Shown here: positions 10,085-21,150 of the stretch, piece after piece
Numbering within the stretch: the first letter of the stretch is position 1
How the letters are laid out: each line of letters starts with the position of its first letter
Assembly: GCF_002099425.1 (NCBI RefSeq)
Contig: NW_018343955.1
Coordinates: forward strand, 15,879,001-15,943,000
Origin: Phascolarctos cinereus
Lineage: Eukaryota; Chordata; Mammalia; Diprotodontia; Phascolarctidae
Direction: 5' to 3'
DNA length: 64,000 nt
Translations under genes and position numbers: made by a program
The notes under the pieces: generated by a model
What the model saw: the letters and a program-made list of their open reading frames with translations, nothing else
What the model was told of the DNA's origin: nothing
The model's database searches: none

Positions 10085-10460
10085 ACCTATGTATTGCTTT
10101 GACCAGCACCAGTTTTTCTCTGAGCTTGGACAAGCACCGGACGAGTGCCTGTTCTGGTCATGAAGCCCTGCTATGAATCAAACTTATCTCACTGTTGCTG
10201 TTACTCCTCATTATCAGGACTACAGCATACTGTATGGTCATTGGCATAAGTATTAAGATCTCCACACAATGCCTCGGGTCCCACCTCACTAAGGGTAGGG
10301 CCCTAGCGTGAGTCTAGATCTCCTCCTTGCCTACAAGCCACTTCCCTCACTTTGAAATTAAACTTCTGTTTGATTCCTGACTCTCCTGTCTCCAGCATGC
10401 TCTGTTCAGCTCAGGCTATTCATAGGTTAGAGGCTGATTCAGTCTGGCTGACACATGGAT
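10085..10460 (+). mobile_element. possible LTR-like fossil
   Basis: A GC-richer island in AT-rich surroundings. Its right half has a polyadenylation-like stretch (GAAATTAAACTTCTG) followed by pyrimidine-rich sequence, as in the 3' part of many solo LTRs. Ends and family are uncertain. It is old and has no internal coding region. Confidence 0.25.
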
Positions 10461-11154
10461 GGATAGTAATAATTTAACCTTTACTACAGTAATTCCTCAT
10501 TTATTCAGATATCACTGATTATGTTAATTCAACTGTCTGGAACACAGGCCTTCTAATTTGTTGCTTCTTCCCTGCTGTGGGAATGGAGGTTAAATAAATA
10601 AATCTTCTAAAACTGTGTGTAAAACAAGATTGACTAATATCTCAAGGACATTAATCCTTATTAGCTTCTTTTATATGTCAAATACATGAAACTTAGTGCA
10701 TGACTTTATCACATTTATCTTAGTTGCCTGTAAGTCTTCCTTTCTTTTCTTCTGGTCTTCTTCACTATGTTCCAAACAGTCAAGGTTGTTGAATGAGTGG
10801 TTTCTGAGTAAGAAAGGAGTATTGTAAATGGAAATTATTTTAGGGAGATATATAACAGTTATGGATTGTATCTATACATAATGAAGAGAACTGTTCTTTT
10901 CATTAAAATCAGTACAGCATATTTACTTGGGGAAATAAAGGAAAGGAATAGATCTGATAGCTATATTATGAAGAAAGGCTTGAAAGGAGCTGTCAGCTAA
11001 TTGCGTGTGGGAAAGTGAGGGAGGGGAAAAAGACAACACTGAAAATAAGGCTGTGGCCCTGGGTGACTAGGAGCAAAGTTATTAATAGAAATAGGGAAGC
11101 TAGAAAGATGCTGAGTTTTGGGTAAAGCATGATGAGTTAAGGCTTTGAAATGTA
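10461..11154. other. no feature recognised
   Basis: Intron DNA without recognisable repeat landmarks. Purine-rich around 10900-11110. Confidence 0.4.
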
Positions 11155-11460
11155 GAGTTTGCAAACAAAATAGTTATCTACTGCCTGCAGAATGGCTACA
11201 CAATTTATGGTCTAAAGCAGAATGAAGTTAGAAGAACAATTTATACTGTAACATCAACATTGTAAAAACAATTTTGAAACTATGATGAACACAATGATCA
11301 ATCATGATTCCAGAGGACTGATGATGAAGCATGCTGCTTACCTCCTGACACATAGATGATGCAGAAAGAGATACATTTTTGGGCCTGACAATATGAGATT
11401 TCTTTTGTTTGACTAAGTCTCCATACATTTTGGCTCTGTGACAATATGATTCTCTTCTTT
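11155..11460 (+). mobile_element. L1 3'-end fragment
   Basis: Marsupial-type L1 tail: GAAGAACAATTTATACTGTA, CATGATTCCAGAGGACTGAT, GATGATGAAGCATGCTGCTT, ACCTCCTGACA and AGATACATTTTTGG in order. It is 5'-truncated, and its end passes into the pyrimidine microsatellite. Confidence 0.7.
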
Positions 11461-11462
11461 GT

Positions 11463-11530
11463 TCTCTCTCTCTCTCTCTCTCTCTCTCTCCTTCCTTCCT
11501 TCCTTCCTTCCTTCCTTCCTTCCTTCCTTC
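11463..11530. repeat. (CT)n(CTTC)n microsatellite
   Basis: About 28 bases of CT repeat change into ten CTTC units. It sits at the end of the L1 tail and probably grew from that element's pyrimidine-rich 3' end. Confidence 0.95.
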
Positions 11531-11654
11531 ATTTTCTTATAGGTATGGTCCTACAAAACTGTGATTTCACTGGCATAGGTAACTTCTTGTGAAGAAACTT
11601 TCTTTACCAATTTATCTGTTCTGCAACTTGGAGTCTTAACTATCCTGAGTACTG

Positions 11655-11775
11655 AGAAGACAGATAGCTTACCTGGGGGGCCACACACAGCTAGTATGTG
11701 TCAGAGGTGGGAACAGAACTCGGGTCTTTCTGACTCTCAGGCTAGCTTGCTATTTACTACAAAAGCTACCTGTCA
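11655..11775 (-). mobile_element. SINE, antisense
   Basis: GCCACACACAGCTAGTATGT, AACAGAACTCGGGTCTTTCT and GACTCTCAGGCTAGC. It is the tRNA-proximal half of an antisense copy. Confidence 0.65.
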
Positions 11776-11804
11776 ATGCAAATGAAAACAAAGCAGGCAT
11801 ATTA

Positions 11805-13209
11805 CAGGTATATCTTAGAGATATTATCTGTTTGGTTTTAGACTACTGCAATAAAGTTAATATCTCAATAAAGCGAGGCACATGAATTTTTTTGGTTTCT
11901 CAGTGTGTATAAAAGTTTGCACTATTCTGTAGACTATTAAGTGTGCCATAGTATTATGTGTAAAAAAGTACATACTTTAATTCAAAAATATTTTATTGCT
12001 AAAAAGTGCTAATCATCATAGGCTGAGCTAATATAATAAAAATGACAACTCTACCTAAATCAATTTACTTATTCAGTGCTATACCAATCAAACTACCAAT
12101 AATTATTTTATAGAGCTAGAAAACAACAACAACAAAATTCATCTGGAAGAACAAAAAGCCCAGAATATAAAGGGAACTAATGAAAAGAAATGCAAGGGAA
12201 CGTGGCCTAGCTGTACCAGATCTGAAATTGTATTATAAAGCAGCAATCTTCAAAGCTACTTGGTACTGGCTAAGAAATAGAGTGGTAGATCAGCGGAATA
12301 GGTTAGGTATGTAAGACACAACAATTAATGACTATACTAATCTATTATTTGATAAATCCAAAGACTCCAGCTTCTGGGATAAGAAATCACTATTTAATAA
12401 AAACTGCTGGGAAAACTGGAAAAAATGTATGGCAGAAACTGGGCATATACCAACATTTTATACCCTATACCAAGATAAAGTCAAAATGGGCACAGGATTT
12501 AGATATAAAGACTGATACTATAAGCAAACTAGAAGAGCAAGGAATAGTTTGCCTTTCAGATCTATGGAGAAGGGAAGAATTTCTGACTAAACAAGAGATA
12601 GAGAACATTACGAAATGCAAAATGGATAATTTTGATTACATTAAATAGAAAAGTTTTTACACAAACAAAAATGCTAACCATCATCTGACCCTTTGGCAAG
12701 TCATAATCTGTTTGCTGGTGGAGGCCTTGCTGGTGGGCCACCATGTTGGTGGCTGCTGACTGATCAGGGGGGTGACTGCTGAAGGTTGGAGTGGCTATGG
12801 CAATTGCTTAAAATAAGACAACAATGAAATGTGTTGCATTGGTTGACTCTTCCTTTCAAAATACCATTATAGGGTTATAATTGGCCTAATTTCAATATTG
12901 CTGTATCTCAAAGAATAGAGAGGCCAAGGAGAGGGAGAAGGATGGGGAAGAGCTGGTCAGTGGAGCAGTCAGGACACATACAACATTTATCTATTAAGTT
13001 CACCATCTTATATGGGTGTGGTTTGTGGTACCCCAAAACTATTAGAATTAGCAAAATGTGACGTGGAGGCATGATGTGAGCACATGCTGCTGGAAAAATG
13101 GTGCCAATATACTTGCTCAATGAAGGTTATCACAAACCTTCAATTTATAAAAAAGTGCAATATCTGAGAAGTGCAATAAAACAAAGCACAATTAAATTAG
13201 ATATACCTG
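11805..13209 (-). mobile_element. Tigger1-like (pogo/mariner) element, internally deleted
   Basis: Starts CAGGTATATCTTAGAGATAT and ends TTAGATATACCTG, flanked by TA on both sides (11803-11804, 13210-13211), as expected for Tc1/mariner. The stretch GCAATAAAGTTAATATCTCA, and on the right GTGCAATATCTGAGAAGTGC with GGAAAAATGGTGCCAATATA, follow the Tigger1 consensus as I recall it, read antisense. Most of the transposase frame is missing: sequence matching the end of the frame passes near 12850 directly into sequence matching the 5' leader. It is non-autonomous. An L1 fragment (12020-12666) is inserted in it. Confidence 0.85.
12001..12684 (+). mobile_element. L1 ORF2 fragment with target-site duplications
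   Basis: The body (12020-12666) encodes C-terminal L1 ORF2 sequence. One open frame (12328-12648) includes KTAGKTGKNVWQK and TKIKSKWAQDLDIK, like the SLFNKWCWENW and KINSRWIKDL region of human ORF2p. It is flanked by AAAAAGTGCTAATCATCAT (12001-12019) and a near-identical copy (12667-12684), both derived from the Tigger1 target. The copy lacks the L1 5' part and also the 3' UTR and poly(A). Confidence 0.85.
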
Positions 13210-13211
13210 TA

Positions 13212-14294
13212 TCATGAATTGTAGTAGATACTCTCTTTCTTGGAGAACTGATTACTGAAATATGCCTTCCTTCTCTCAGTGGACAGTTTGTATAGTGATA
13301 TTGAATGCATTTTATACTGTCAAATGGTGGGAGATGGGAGGATCAGGAAGAAGAGAATCGACATAGCCAGATTTGTGGACTTCTTATCACTCACTTATGG
13401 TGACAGAAAATCCAGAAGCGAGGGTGCAAATTTATATAAACAGGTAGATTCTTTTTTTCAGGTCAATTATAAGAGTGGCTTTAGATGTTTTTCTAGAGTA
13501 GCTGAAAGGTGGAGCAAATTCAAATAAGTCAAAGACCAAGTATTTTGTAGTCACAGTTAAGGAAGAAATGAGGACACAAAATGAAAACTATAAAGAAAGA
13601 GAAATTGTATAGGTTTACAAACTTTTCACATATCAGCTTCCATAAATGTAGGAGGCTGCCAAATCGAAATGGATTTTCCCTTCTCCTCCCTTTTTATTTT
13701 GAAGCCAGCCTAAGATTTTGTACCAGTTTGACAACCTTACTTTAGCTACTGTATGGTTTTAAGAAGAATCCTGCAATGAATAAAGCACAAGCAGGAGGCA
13801 CACCAGGGCTTTGATGGCCTCCTAACAGTTTCCTTTCCCAGATGCAGCAGAACTATAGGGTCAAGCTTAAGCTCTATTTGAAATAACAAAAATACATCCA
13901 TAAGTGATTGGGAGCGGAAAGAAAGGGAAAGGTAGGAACCAGGAAAGGAAGAGAAACAAATAACAGAAGTTATATGCCCTTTCATACTTTAAACTTTAGC
14001 TCTTTCTATCAAACAAAGTTATTTGTCCCAGATGTCTTTATATTTAGCTAGTGGATTATAGGACTCTAATCATTGTTTTTGTAATCTCATATTGGTTCTG
14101 TGGTTTCTGGCCTTTGAGTGGCTAATGGTGAACCAATCCTTCTTATACTACTCACATTGGGAGGCACCCAATTAATACCTCATAAAGTGGTTTCCAGGCT
14201 TTTTTTTTTTAATACATGGCCAATTTTTGTGGAATAATGTACTCTGCTTTCCACCTATTTTAACTGCAACATAACCTTATTCCTAGAATTGTGA
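13212..14294. other. no feature recognised
   Basis: Unique-looking intron DNA with two modest open frames (13279-13527 sense, 13746-13985 antisense) and no recognisable protein similarity. A short T run lies near 14201. Confidence 0.4.
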
Positions 14295-14490
14295 ATTTTA
14301 TGCAGTATAGTGGATAGAGTACTGGGTTTGTAGTTAGTGGACCAGGTTTCAAATCCCACCTCTGCTACCTGCCATGTATAAAAAAGTGAGGTACTTTGTC
14401 TTTCTAGGTCTCGTTCTCCTTAATATAAAATTAGGGCTGGATGAAGTGCTCTCTAAGGTTTTTGCAGCTCTAAATCCATCATCCTAATAT
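14295..14490 (+). mobile_element. tRNA-derived SINE
   Basis: GCAGTATAGTGGATAGAGTA, TTTCAAATCCCACCTCTGCT, and a tail TCTCTAAGGTTTTTGCAGCT with CTCTAAATCCATCATCC. It is a near full-length sense copy. Confidence 0.85.
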
Positions 14491-14514
14491 TGCTTATGTT
14501 AGACTGCTCTCAGA

Positions 14515-14715
14515 ACTGTTCTAGGAGCCCAAATATCTGGCTTCTACAATAACTCTGATTTTGCTATTAATTAGCAGTTGGAATTTAAGCAAGATACAAA
14601 CTTTATTTGTAAAATGGAGAAAATATTTGTACAACCTATTGACAGGTTCATGGTGAGAGAAAATGACTTATTAAATCTTAAAGTACCGCATATACTCTGA
14701 AATTACTTATGTTAC
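14515..14715 (+). mobile_element. degenerate MIR-type SINE
   Basis: TTTGTAAAATGGAGAAAATA, then GACAGGTTCATGGTGAGA and AAATCTTAAAGTACCGC, keep the order of a MIR tail. Confidence 0.5.
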
Positions 14716-14744
14716 TGCTCATGTGTCAAGTGGCATTTTAGTTC

Positions 14745-14855
14745 ACATCAACACATAGTGCAAAGAACACCGATGTTTTAGGATCTAGGGGAGATACAAA
14801 GATGAATGAAATAATCCCCATCTTTGAGGAGTTTCTAAGTTAGTAGGAGTGATAA
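14745..14855 (-). mobile_element. L2 3'-end fragment, antisense
   Basis: GGAGATACAAAGATGAATGA, AATCCCCATCTTTGAGGAGT and TTCTAAGTTAGTAGG follow the antisense L2 tail pattern. Confidence 0.55.
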
Positions 14856-14874
14856 GTGTTTCACTCTCTAAGCT

Positions 14875-15338
14875 CACAGAATCTTATACTTGGAAGGGTT
14901 GGGCCATATAATCCAGCTGTGCCTGAGCAAGAATCCCTCTGCAGTGCAGTCAGTAAGCGGTCATCTAGGTTTTTTGGTGGGAAGACATTCAGTGAGGGGG
15001 AAAGCTACTACCTCCCAACTGGGAGCAGCCTATGCTGGAATTCTCCTTATATTGAAGCTAAACTTACTTTTTTTGCACCACTCTCTGCCAAGCAGGATAA
15101 TTCTAATCACTCTTCCAAATTTAAAAAAAACTGCCATTATAATACTCTTAAGTCTTCTTCTCCTGTTGATTTACTTCCAGTTCTTCCAGCTAATCCTCAT
15201 ATCGCATTGTTTTGAGGTATCATGGTCACCTTCCTATGGATACCCAGAACTGAACATCATATTCCAAATGGATCTGACCAGGACAGAATGCATTGGTAGG
15301 AACATCTCATTGGTCCTGGATACTATGCCTTTCAATGT
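14875..15338 (-). mobile_element. CR1/L3 relic, first part
   Basis: Antisense CR1/L3 landmarks in order: CTTGGAAGGGTTGGGCCATA, CTACCTCCCAACTGGGAGCA, CAGCTAATCCTCATATCGCA, ACCCAGAACTGAACATCATA and TGGATACTATGCCTTTCAAT. Interrupted by a SINE at 15339 and resumed at 15578. Two overlapping open frames (119 and 161 residues) are shadows of it. Confidence 0.8.
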
Positions 15339-15577
15339 TTTTCAATTGTTTTCAGTCATGTTAGACTCTTTGTGACCCCATTTGGGGTTTTCTGGGCAGA
15401 GATACTGCAGTAGTTTGCCACTTCCTTCTCCAGCTCAGTTTTAGAGATGAAGAAACTGAGGCAAACAGGGTTAAGTGACTTGCCCAGAGTCACACAGCTA
15501 GTAAGCGTCTGAGGCTGGATTTGAAATCAGGTCTTCCTGACTCCAGACTCCATCTACTGTTGCCACCTAGCTGTCTC
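15339..15577 (-). mobile_element. long-type SINE, antisense, inserted in CR1
   Basis: TCAGTCATGTTAGACTC, TTTGTGACCCCATTTGGGGT, CCTTCTCCAGCTCAG, AAGTGACTTGCCCAGAGTCA and GCCACCTAGCTGTC. It is close to full length and splits the CR1 copy cleanly. Confidence 0.9.
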
Positions 15578-15795
15578 TCAAAGTAGCCTAAAATGATGTT
15601 AATTTTCTTGATTGTTGACTCATGTTGAGGATGCAATAGGTACTGAAACCCCCAGATTTTTTTCTTCCTAGAAGAATTGCTTTCTAGTCATGCCTCCCCA
15701 AAATTGTATTTGAGAGGCTGATATTTTGATCTAAATATAAAATTTTAGATTTGTCATGATTAAAAGTCTAGTCCTTAGGAAACATGAAATATGCC
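15578..15795 (-). mobile_element. CR1/L3 relic, second part
   Basis: GTAGCCTAAAATGATGTTAA, GTTGACTCATGTTGAGGATG and ACTGAAACCCCCAGATTTTT continue the copy that ends at 15338. Confidence 0.8.
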
Positions 15796-16829
15796 CTCCC
15801 TGGTTCCAACTCATGTGGATGATTGATGAGCCTGATTCTGAACATGCAGGATGGAGGAATTCCAGCAACCCCAGCTGTTTTTTTTTTCAATTGTTTCATG
15901 GTGACAAAAAGCCTTACAGTTGACTGCTGAATTAGAATGGAATGTGTGTATAAAAGTTTGAGCAGATACACTCTTTCATTGCATTCAAGGAGGAAGAACT
16001 GCTCTGAGCTTCTGGGAAGAGAGAAGGGTAGCAGCTTTGACTGCCATGTCTCCCCACTTCCTGTTACTGGTGTGTTTCTTCTTTTCTGCTCTTAGGCAAA
16101 TGAGTGTGCTGAGATGGGAGTGCCAAGGTGACTGGTGAGAACCAGCTATCTCTCAAAGCCATTTGAGGTTCCACTAACAACTGGACTCCTGGAGCTGGTG
16201 GCAGCGGCAGCCCTAAGGAGTGACCAAATGGGTCACTCAGCAAGGATTTAGCTGATCGAGGCAGCTACTTGACCATCAACTAGGCCAAATCCACAAGTGA
16301 ACTTGGTGGGGACTCCACAAAGGAAGAAAAAGTACTCCTAAAGCCAGGTAGTACCCTCCATCAGCTTGGTGAGGGTGTGTTTTATAGCAACCCCTACCAT
16401 TTAAAGTTTAAGGTCACCCTTCCAAGGGACTGTGTGGGTATGTAGGAGAAGACTTGTCTTCCACTTTGGGAGGGAGGGAGGAGGTTGTTGTTGTGGTGGG
16501 TAATTTGGTCCTTGCTATACCTTCTCAGCAAATATCTTTTTATAAAAGCTAATTCATAGCAATGGTTAAATGATTCTAGGAAACACATTAGTGTGGGCTT
16601 ATAACTAGAAGTATTATCAGCTCCAGCCCCTCAGGGTTTCCTGTAGAACCTTGAGGGATAAGTACTTACCCATCTTTCTGGCAAACAAAACCTGTCTGTG
16701 AAAATGGGAGTCAGAAAATCCTATCTCTGATCCTAGAGTTGGTGACATATTTGTTTCTATTAAGTTTCATCTTAATAGATTTACCTTAACATTCCTTCCT
16801 GTTGAATTATTTTTTGAATTCTCATTCAC
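15796..16829. other. unassigned intron DNA
   Basis: No repeat landmarks recognised. The middle (about 16080-16445) is GC-richer than its flanks and contains a coding-like frame listed separately. Confidence 0.4.
16128..16445 (+). pseudogene. possible processed-pseudogene remnant, unidentified
   Basis: One frame from 16128 reads VTGENQLSLKAI, stop, GSTNNWTPGAGGSGSPKE, stop, PNGSLSKDLADRGSYLTIN, stop, then AKSTSELGGDSTKEEKVLL and KPGSTLHQLGEGVFYSN. The residue mix is that of an ordinary soluble protein rather than LINE translation, and the stretch is GC-richer than its surroundings. Three in-frame stops rule out a functional exon in this frame. I do not recognise the parent, and I see no poly(A) or target duplication. 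It could also be chance. Confidence 0.2.
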
Positions 16830-17165
16830 AGATGTTAGAAATGGAAAGGAAGATAGCCAACCAACTCATATCTGAAAGAGGATACCCCATGTTTGATTAA
16901 GTAATTAACCAGCCTCTGTTTGAAGACCTCTTATAAAGGGTATTATGCCATTCAATGTATCAATCACTCCTACCATCATACAATGTACTAATGATAAGCA
17001 TGCCATTTATGCTTTTATTCAAGTCATTGATAAAAATGTTAAATAGGGCCAAGCACAAATCCCTATAGTATTCTCCTGGATACTACCTTCCAAGTTGGCA
17101 TTAAATGATCAATGACTACTCTTTGAGCGTAGCCATTCAAGAAGTTCCAAATGTGTCTCACAGGG
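16830..17165 (-). mobile_element. CR1/L3 relic with internal losses
   Basis: CAGCCTCTGTTTGAAGACCT from the 3' part is followed, after a gap relative to the family, by CAAGTCATTGATAAAAATGT, GGGCCAAGCACAAATCC and TCCAAGTTGGCATTAAATG. Confidence 0.7.
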
Positions 17166-17514
17166 CTCATCTGAGGATTAAACAAGATGAAATAGGTAAA
17201 GGTATTTTGGTCCACTCACACACAGAGCACAGTATCTATAGCCTTCTTTGGAAACATCTAAGACAGTGATATCAAATTCAAATAGAAATGAACATTGCCT
17301 GTTCCATATTGACTTAGAAAAACACAAATTAACATTATCTATGCTGCATTATATTTTTATTTATTTTGCTAAATGGTTGGGCCATTGGGAGTTTTGCTAT
17401 TGTTTGCTACCTCATGGGGCCGATGGATGGCATTTGGTACGTCTGAATTCTTAGCTTAATGGTAGCACAAAATCGGGATTAAGAAGCAATCATGGACAAT
17501 TTGTAGCATGAAAT

Positions 17515-18045
17515 TGTTGTTTTTTGTTCCTTGTCCTTCCCTTTTTGAAGAGGACCAATGACATCGGGAGGGTATATCAACTTCTAATTGAATTGCAGTT
17601 AAGTGAGGCAGAGCTGTGCAAAATCATCAGCTTCACTCTCTCCTCCAAAGTCATCTGAGTTCAGTAGCAAAACATAGGTCAGGACAACTGGTGATGGCCT
17701 GGGATGTGATAGGGAACCTCGGCCTTTTTAAGCTAAGTTTTTTCCAAGGTCTCAGTTTGTCTGAGGCAACACCCATTTAGCAGTTAAAGGCTAGGCAAGG
17801 ATTGAGGCAAAAGGTGGTTTCATTTGCCTTCACAGAAGAATCAGTCTCAGGGGAAGACCTCAGGCTTTCTGACTAGAAGAGAAACGATTGCTATTTATAC
17901 TCACTCTGAGCCCCCAGAACCCAAACAATGAGCAAGTGAGGCTTGGGTTGGGACTTATTATTGGCCAATCAGTGAGAGTCAGAGTGATTTGGGTTTAAAG
18001 ATAGCTCCATTTGAATTCAAATTCAAATTTTATCAGGCTTTATCA
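17515..18045 (+). repeat. ~0.5-kb interspersed repeat, type B/C (sense copy)
   Basis: The head GTCCTTCCCTTTTTGAAGAG matches the copies at 1955 and 5506. The tail matches only the 5506-6025 copy: TTTTTAAGCTAAG, AGGTCTCAGTTTGTCTGAGG, CAACACCCATTTAGCAG, and ATTGGCCAATCAGTGAGAG near the end. Family not assigned. Confidence 0.65.
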
Positions 18046-18644
18046 AAGACTGGTTTTTCTGAGCTACATTTCAAGAAGTCAGTAGCTTCACACAGGATAG
18101 AAACTTCTCCTCTGCTACCTACATGCTTAACTAAATATACTCACGACTAGCCAGTTGTTGAAAGCCTTCTTTCAGGACATTGACAAAGTATCAAGGAAAT
18201 GATTTTTCATTTTAAATCTAAAGGGCTTTTTGGCAAAGTTTTGGGTTTTCAGAGAATGAAACATTTATGCCAATCACTTGTGAAATTACCCATGCCCTTG
18301 AATTTCATGGACAAAATAAAATACAGAAAATACTTACCTAAGTTCATTAATTGGCTTTGGGAAAACATGCTGTTAGGTGAAATTATTACAGGGATTGCAA
18401 GAGTGCTATTAAAATGGGTGAACAATGGCACCTTTACTGTGGGTTTCCCCAATTTGACAATAAGGGCTTAGTTGCAATGGGTTATTACCAATTTGTTGTC
18501 AAATGATATTGTTTGAAGGAACTCTATTTGGAGCACGGCTGAATTAAATTTCCCCTGCCCTAACTCCAACTCTCAGTTGAAGCTGTTTCTTTGGCAGAAA
18601 TTTTCATGTCAGGGAGGGCAGGGGAAACAGTACAAAATATACCA
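18046..18644. other. no feature recognised
   Basis: Unique-looking intron DNA. Overlapping open frames on both strands at 18199-18471 have no protein similarity I can name. Confidence 0.4.
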
Positions 18645-18895
18645 GTGGTAGCTAGAGTATGCAGTGCATAGAGAGCTGTACTGGGGAGTCTGGAAGACCC
18701 AAGTTAAAATCCTATCTCATATTCCAGGCAAGTCACTTACTGACTTGTGCCTGTTTCCTCATGGACAAAATAGGAATGATAAAAATAGCACCTACCTCTC
18801 AAAGTTGTTGAAAGGATCAACAGATAATGAGCAAAGCACTTTTTGCAAATCTTAAAGCACTATATAAATGCTAGCTATTACTGCTGTTGCTATTA
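18645..18895 (+). mobile_element. MIR/CORE-type SINE
   Basis: GCAGTGCATAGAGAGCTGTA, AGGCAAGTCACTTACTGA, AATAGCACCTACCTCTCAAA and the tail AAAGCACTATATAAATGCTA. Near full length. Confidence 0.85.
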
Positions 18896-19364
18896 TTATC
18901 ATCATAGCTTTGTCCTAGTCCTGAAAAGAGTTAGGGGTGGGGAAAACTGAACTTATTATAGTCAGAAGACCTAGATTCAAGTGAATGACTCCACTCCTGT
19001 TTTTGAACCCTAAAAGACCTGTGTTTTCATGAAATAACATATGGAACAATATGTAGAACTTAGCAACTACTCAATAAATGTTTGTTAAATTAATATACAA
19101 AATGCCTTTCAATTTTAAGTTGATACAAAAACTTAAGTTATTGACCCCCTTACTCTCAAAATGTACCAAATGTAAAATCTAGTGAGATGCTTCCAGAGTT
19201 TACTAGGCTTAGGGGCAAGGTAATTTTAACCCATACTGAGGGACTTGGATCAGTTTTCAAGCTTTTCCAATATCTTACGGTTCCATTCATCAGTGCCTAA
19301 AAGAGCACCCAGCCTAGAATACGTCAGAGAATTCCATTCCCAATCTCAAAAGAACTACATCTTC

Positions 19365-19480
19365 AACAAATTTAAGTCAATCAATGTTTATTACAAGTGG
19401 AGCTCTGTGGAAGATAAAGAAATGAGTCTCTGCCTACAAAGACCTTATAGTCCCCCAGGCACAATGCCTCTGTGTGGCTC
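19365..19480 (-). mobile_element. L2 3'-end fragment, antisense
   Basis: GTCAATCAATGTTTATTACA followed by GCCTACAAAGACCTTATAGT. Short and diverged. Confidence 0.45.
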
Positions 19481-19494
19481 TGAGGAAAGCATGC

Positions 19495-19662
19495 AGGAGT
19501 AGGAGTTAAGAGAGATCCGGATATGAACCCTGGCTCTGACACATATATTATGAACTTAGGCAATTTACACAACCTCTCTGGGCCTCAGTTTTCTCATCTG
19601 TAAAATGTGTTGGAAAAGACGACTTCCAAGGTCCTTTCTACCCCTGAATGTATAATCATATG
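19495..19662 (+). mobile_element. MIR-type SINE
   Basis: GGATATGAACCCTGGCTCTG, GGGCCTCAGTTTTCTCATCT, GTAAAATG and CCAAGGTCCTTTCTACC. Confidence 0.8.
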
Positions 19663-20984
19663 TTCATGGTCAAATAGCAATAGCAATAGTTATTTGTGTC
19701 AAAGCATCTAAAAAACACGAATCATGTAAACTGCAGAAGAGACAGTTTCTTAACAAACCTCTGGGTAAGAGCTACAGGCTTAGTAAAAAATGAACTTCAG
19801 ATCTTGAGCTTTCTCCTGTCCCAATTCAGTCATAGCTTTTATCTTCTTCAAAGGATTTGCAAACGGGGGTGGATGAGAAACATTTGAAAACCAAACTAGT
19901 GGGAAACATAGGAGTGGAGCTCTATTAGTAAGAGAAATGAGTGCTTTGAAAGGGGCCACAGACAGGATTCGGGCCAGCTCAGAATCTTCAATTACAACGG
20001 AAAGAGGGGCAATACTGAAACAGCATTGTGCTGGTACAGATAATCAGGGCACAAGTCAGGATGGAGGGGAAGGGCAGAGATCAAAAACAATCTGATGATC
20101 AATGAGAGGAAAATAAGAAAAGGAAGTCTTTCATCTCTAGTCTGAGCTCTGCCTTTCAGGTGTTTGTAATCCTATGATCATTGGCAGAAGTTAAGCATTG
20201 AAGGTCTCCACACTGAAAGAATGCTCCAGGAAATTTGCTTAGTAAAAAACAAACAAAACCCCCCCCCTGAGTTTGAAAGCCTTTCAACTGTATGTATACT
20301 TGACATGTAAATTCTGTATTTCTAAGAGTTTTCATGCATTTGGAAATCATAAGCCATTGCTTTTTTCCCCCCACTTGGAATTTGGATAATTACTCAGTAA
20401 TGACAGATAAGAAATATGCTTGCCTTTGGATGTTTCTCCTCCTCTCTCCCCATGGCACATATGACAAAATAACAACAGGAATAAGAATACATAATTGAAA
20501 TTCTTTTGACATAAGCACACACTCTACAGGGAACCTCTGCTTAGCTCCTTTTGCCTGCAGGGAAGGGAACAGGGCAGCCTAACTGAATTGCCTTCCTTTT
20601 TTTTTTTTCCAAATCCCTAAATGGAACTTTTGTTCAGTAAGTATAAAATTCACCTTCTTGTTTTAAAAGCACAGAGATAGCAACAGAGTTCAATTCTCTG
20701 CAAGCATGTGGTACTACTCTGTCTTCCCAATTCCAGTAAGCCTGATAGATGTATTGGGTAAATTGATGACCCCATTCACAGAAATTCTTTATAGTCAATG
20801 CAATCTAACAGATCACAGAAAGATCACTTTTGTATGGATCTGGAATGATTTATGTATTTATTCTCTCCTCTCCTAAAAGACTCATCTCTCTAATTATGTT
20901 TTATTTAGTTTACCATGACATTGAGTTAGCAAGTTCTGAGCACTTGTAGTCTTCTCAGAATAGGAAAATGTTGCCTGGGAGAGT
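19663..20984. other. no feature recognised
   Basis: About 1.3 kb of unique-looking intron DNA. It has short homopolymer runs (C8 near 20262, T14 near 20597) and no repeat family I can place. Confidence 0.45.
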
Positions 20985-21150
20985 CTGTTGTTCGTTCAGT
21001 TGTTTTTAGTTGTGTCAGACTCTTCATGACCCTACTTGGGGTTTTCTTGGCAGAGACACTGGAGTGGTTTTCCATTACCTTCTCTAGCTCATTTTACAGA
21101 TGAGGAAACTGGGGCAAATAGGGTTCACACAACAAGTGGCAAGAGGTAAG
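20985..21150 (-). mobile_element. long-type SINE, antisense, 3'-part deleted
   Basis: GTTGTTCGTTCAGTTG, GACCCTACTTGGGGTTTTCT and GCTCATTTTACAGATGAGGA, then it breaks off after GGGTTCACACAACAAG without the usual tRNA-proximal end. Confidence 0.8.

Noticed and set aside
12328-12648. 106-residue plus-strand ORF
   Set aside because: It is L1 ORF2 C-terminal sequence within the insertion in the Tigger element, not a host gene.
14856-15375. Overlapping ORFs of 119 and 161 residues
   Set aside because: They fall on antisense CR1/L3 sequence and run into the SINE; no gene-like features.
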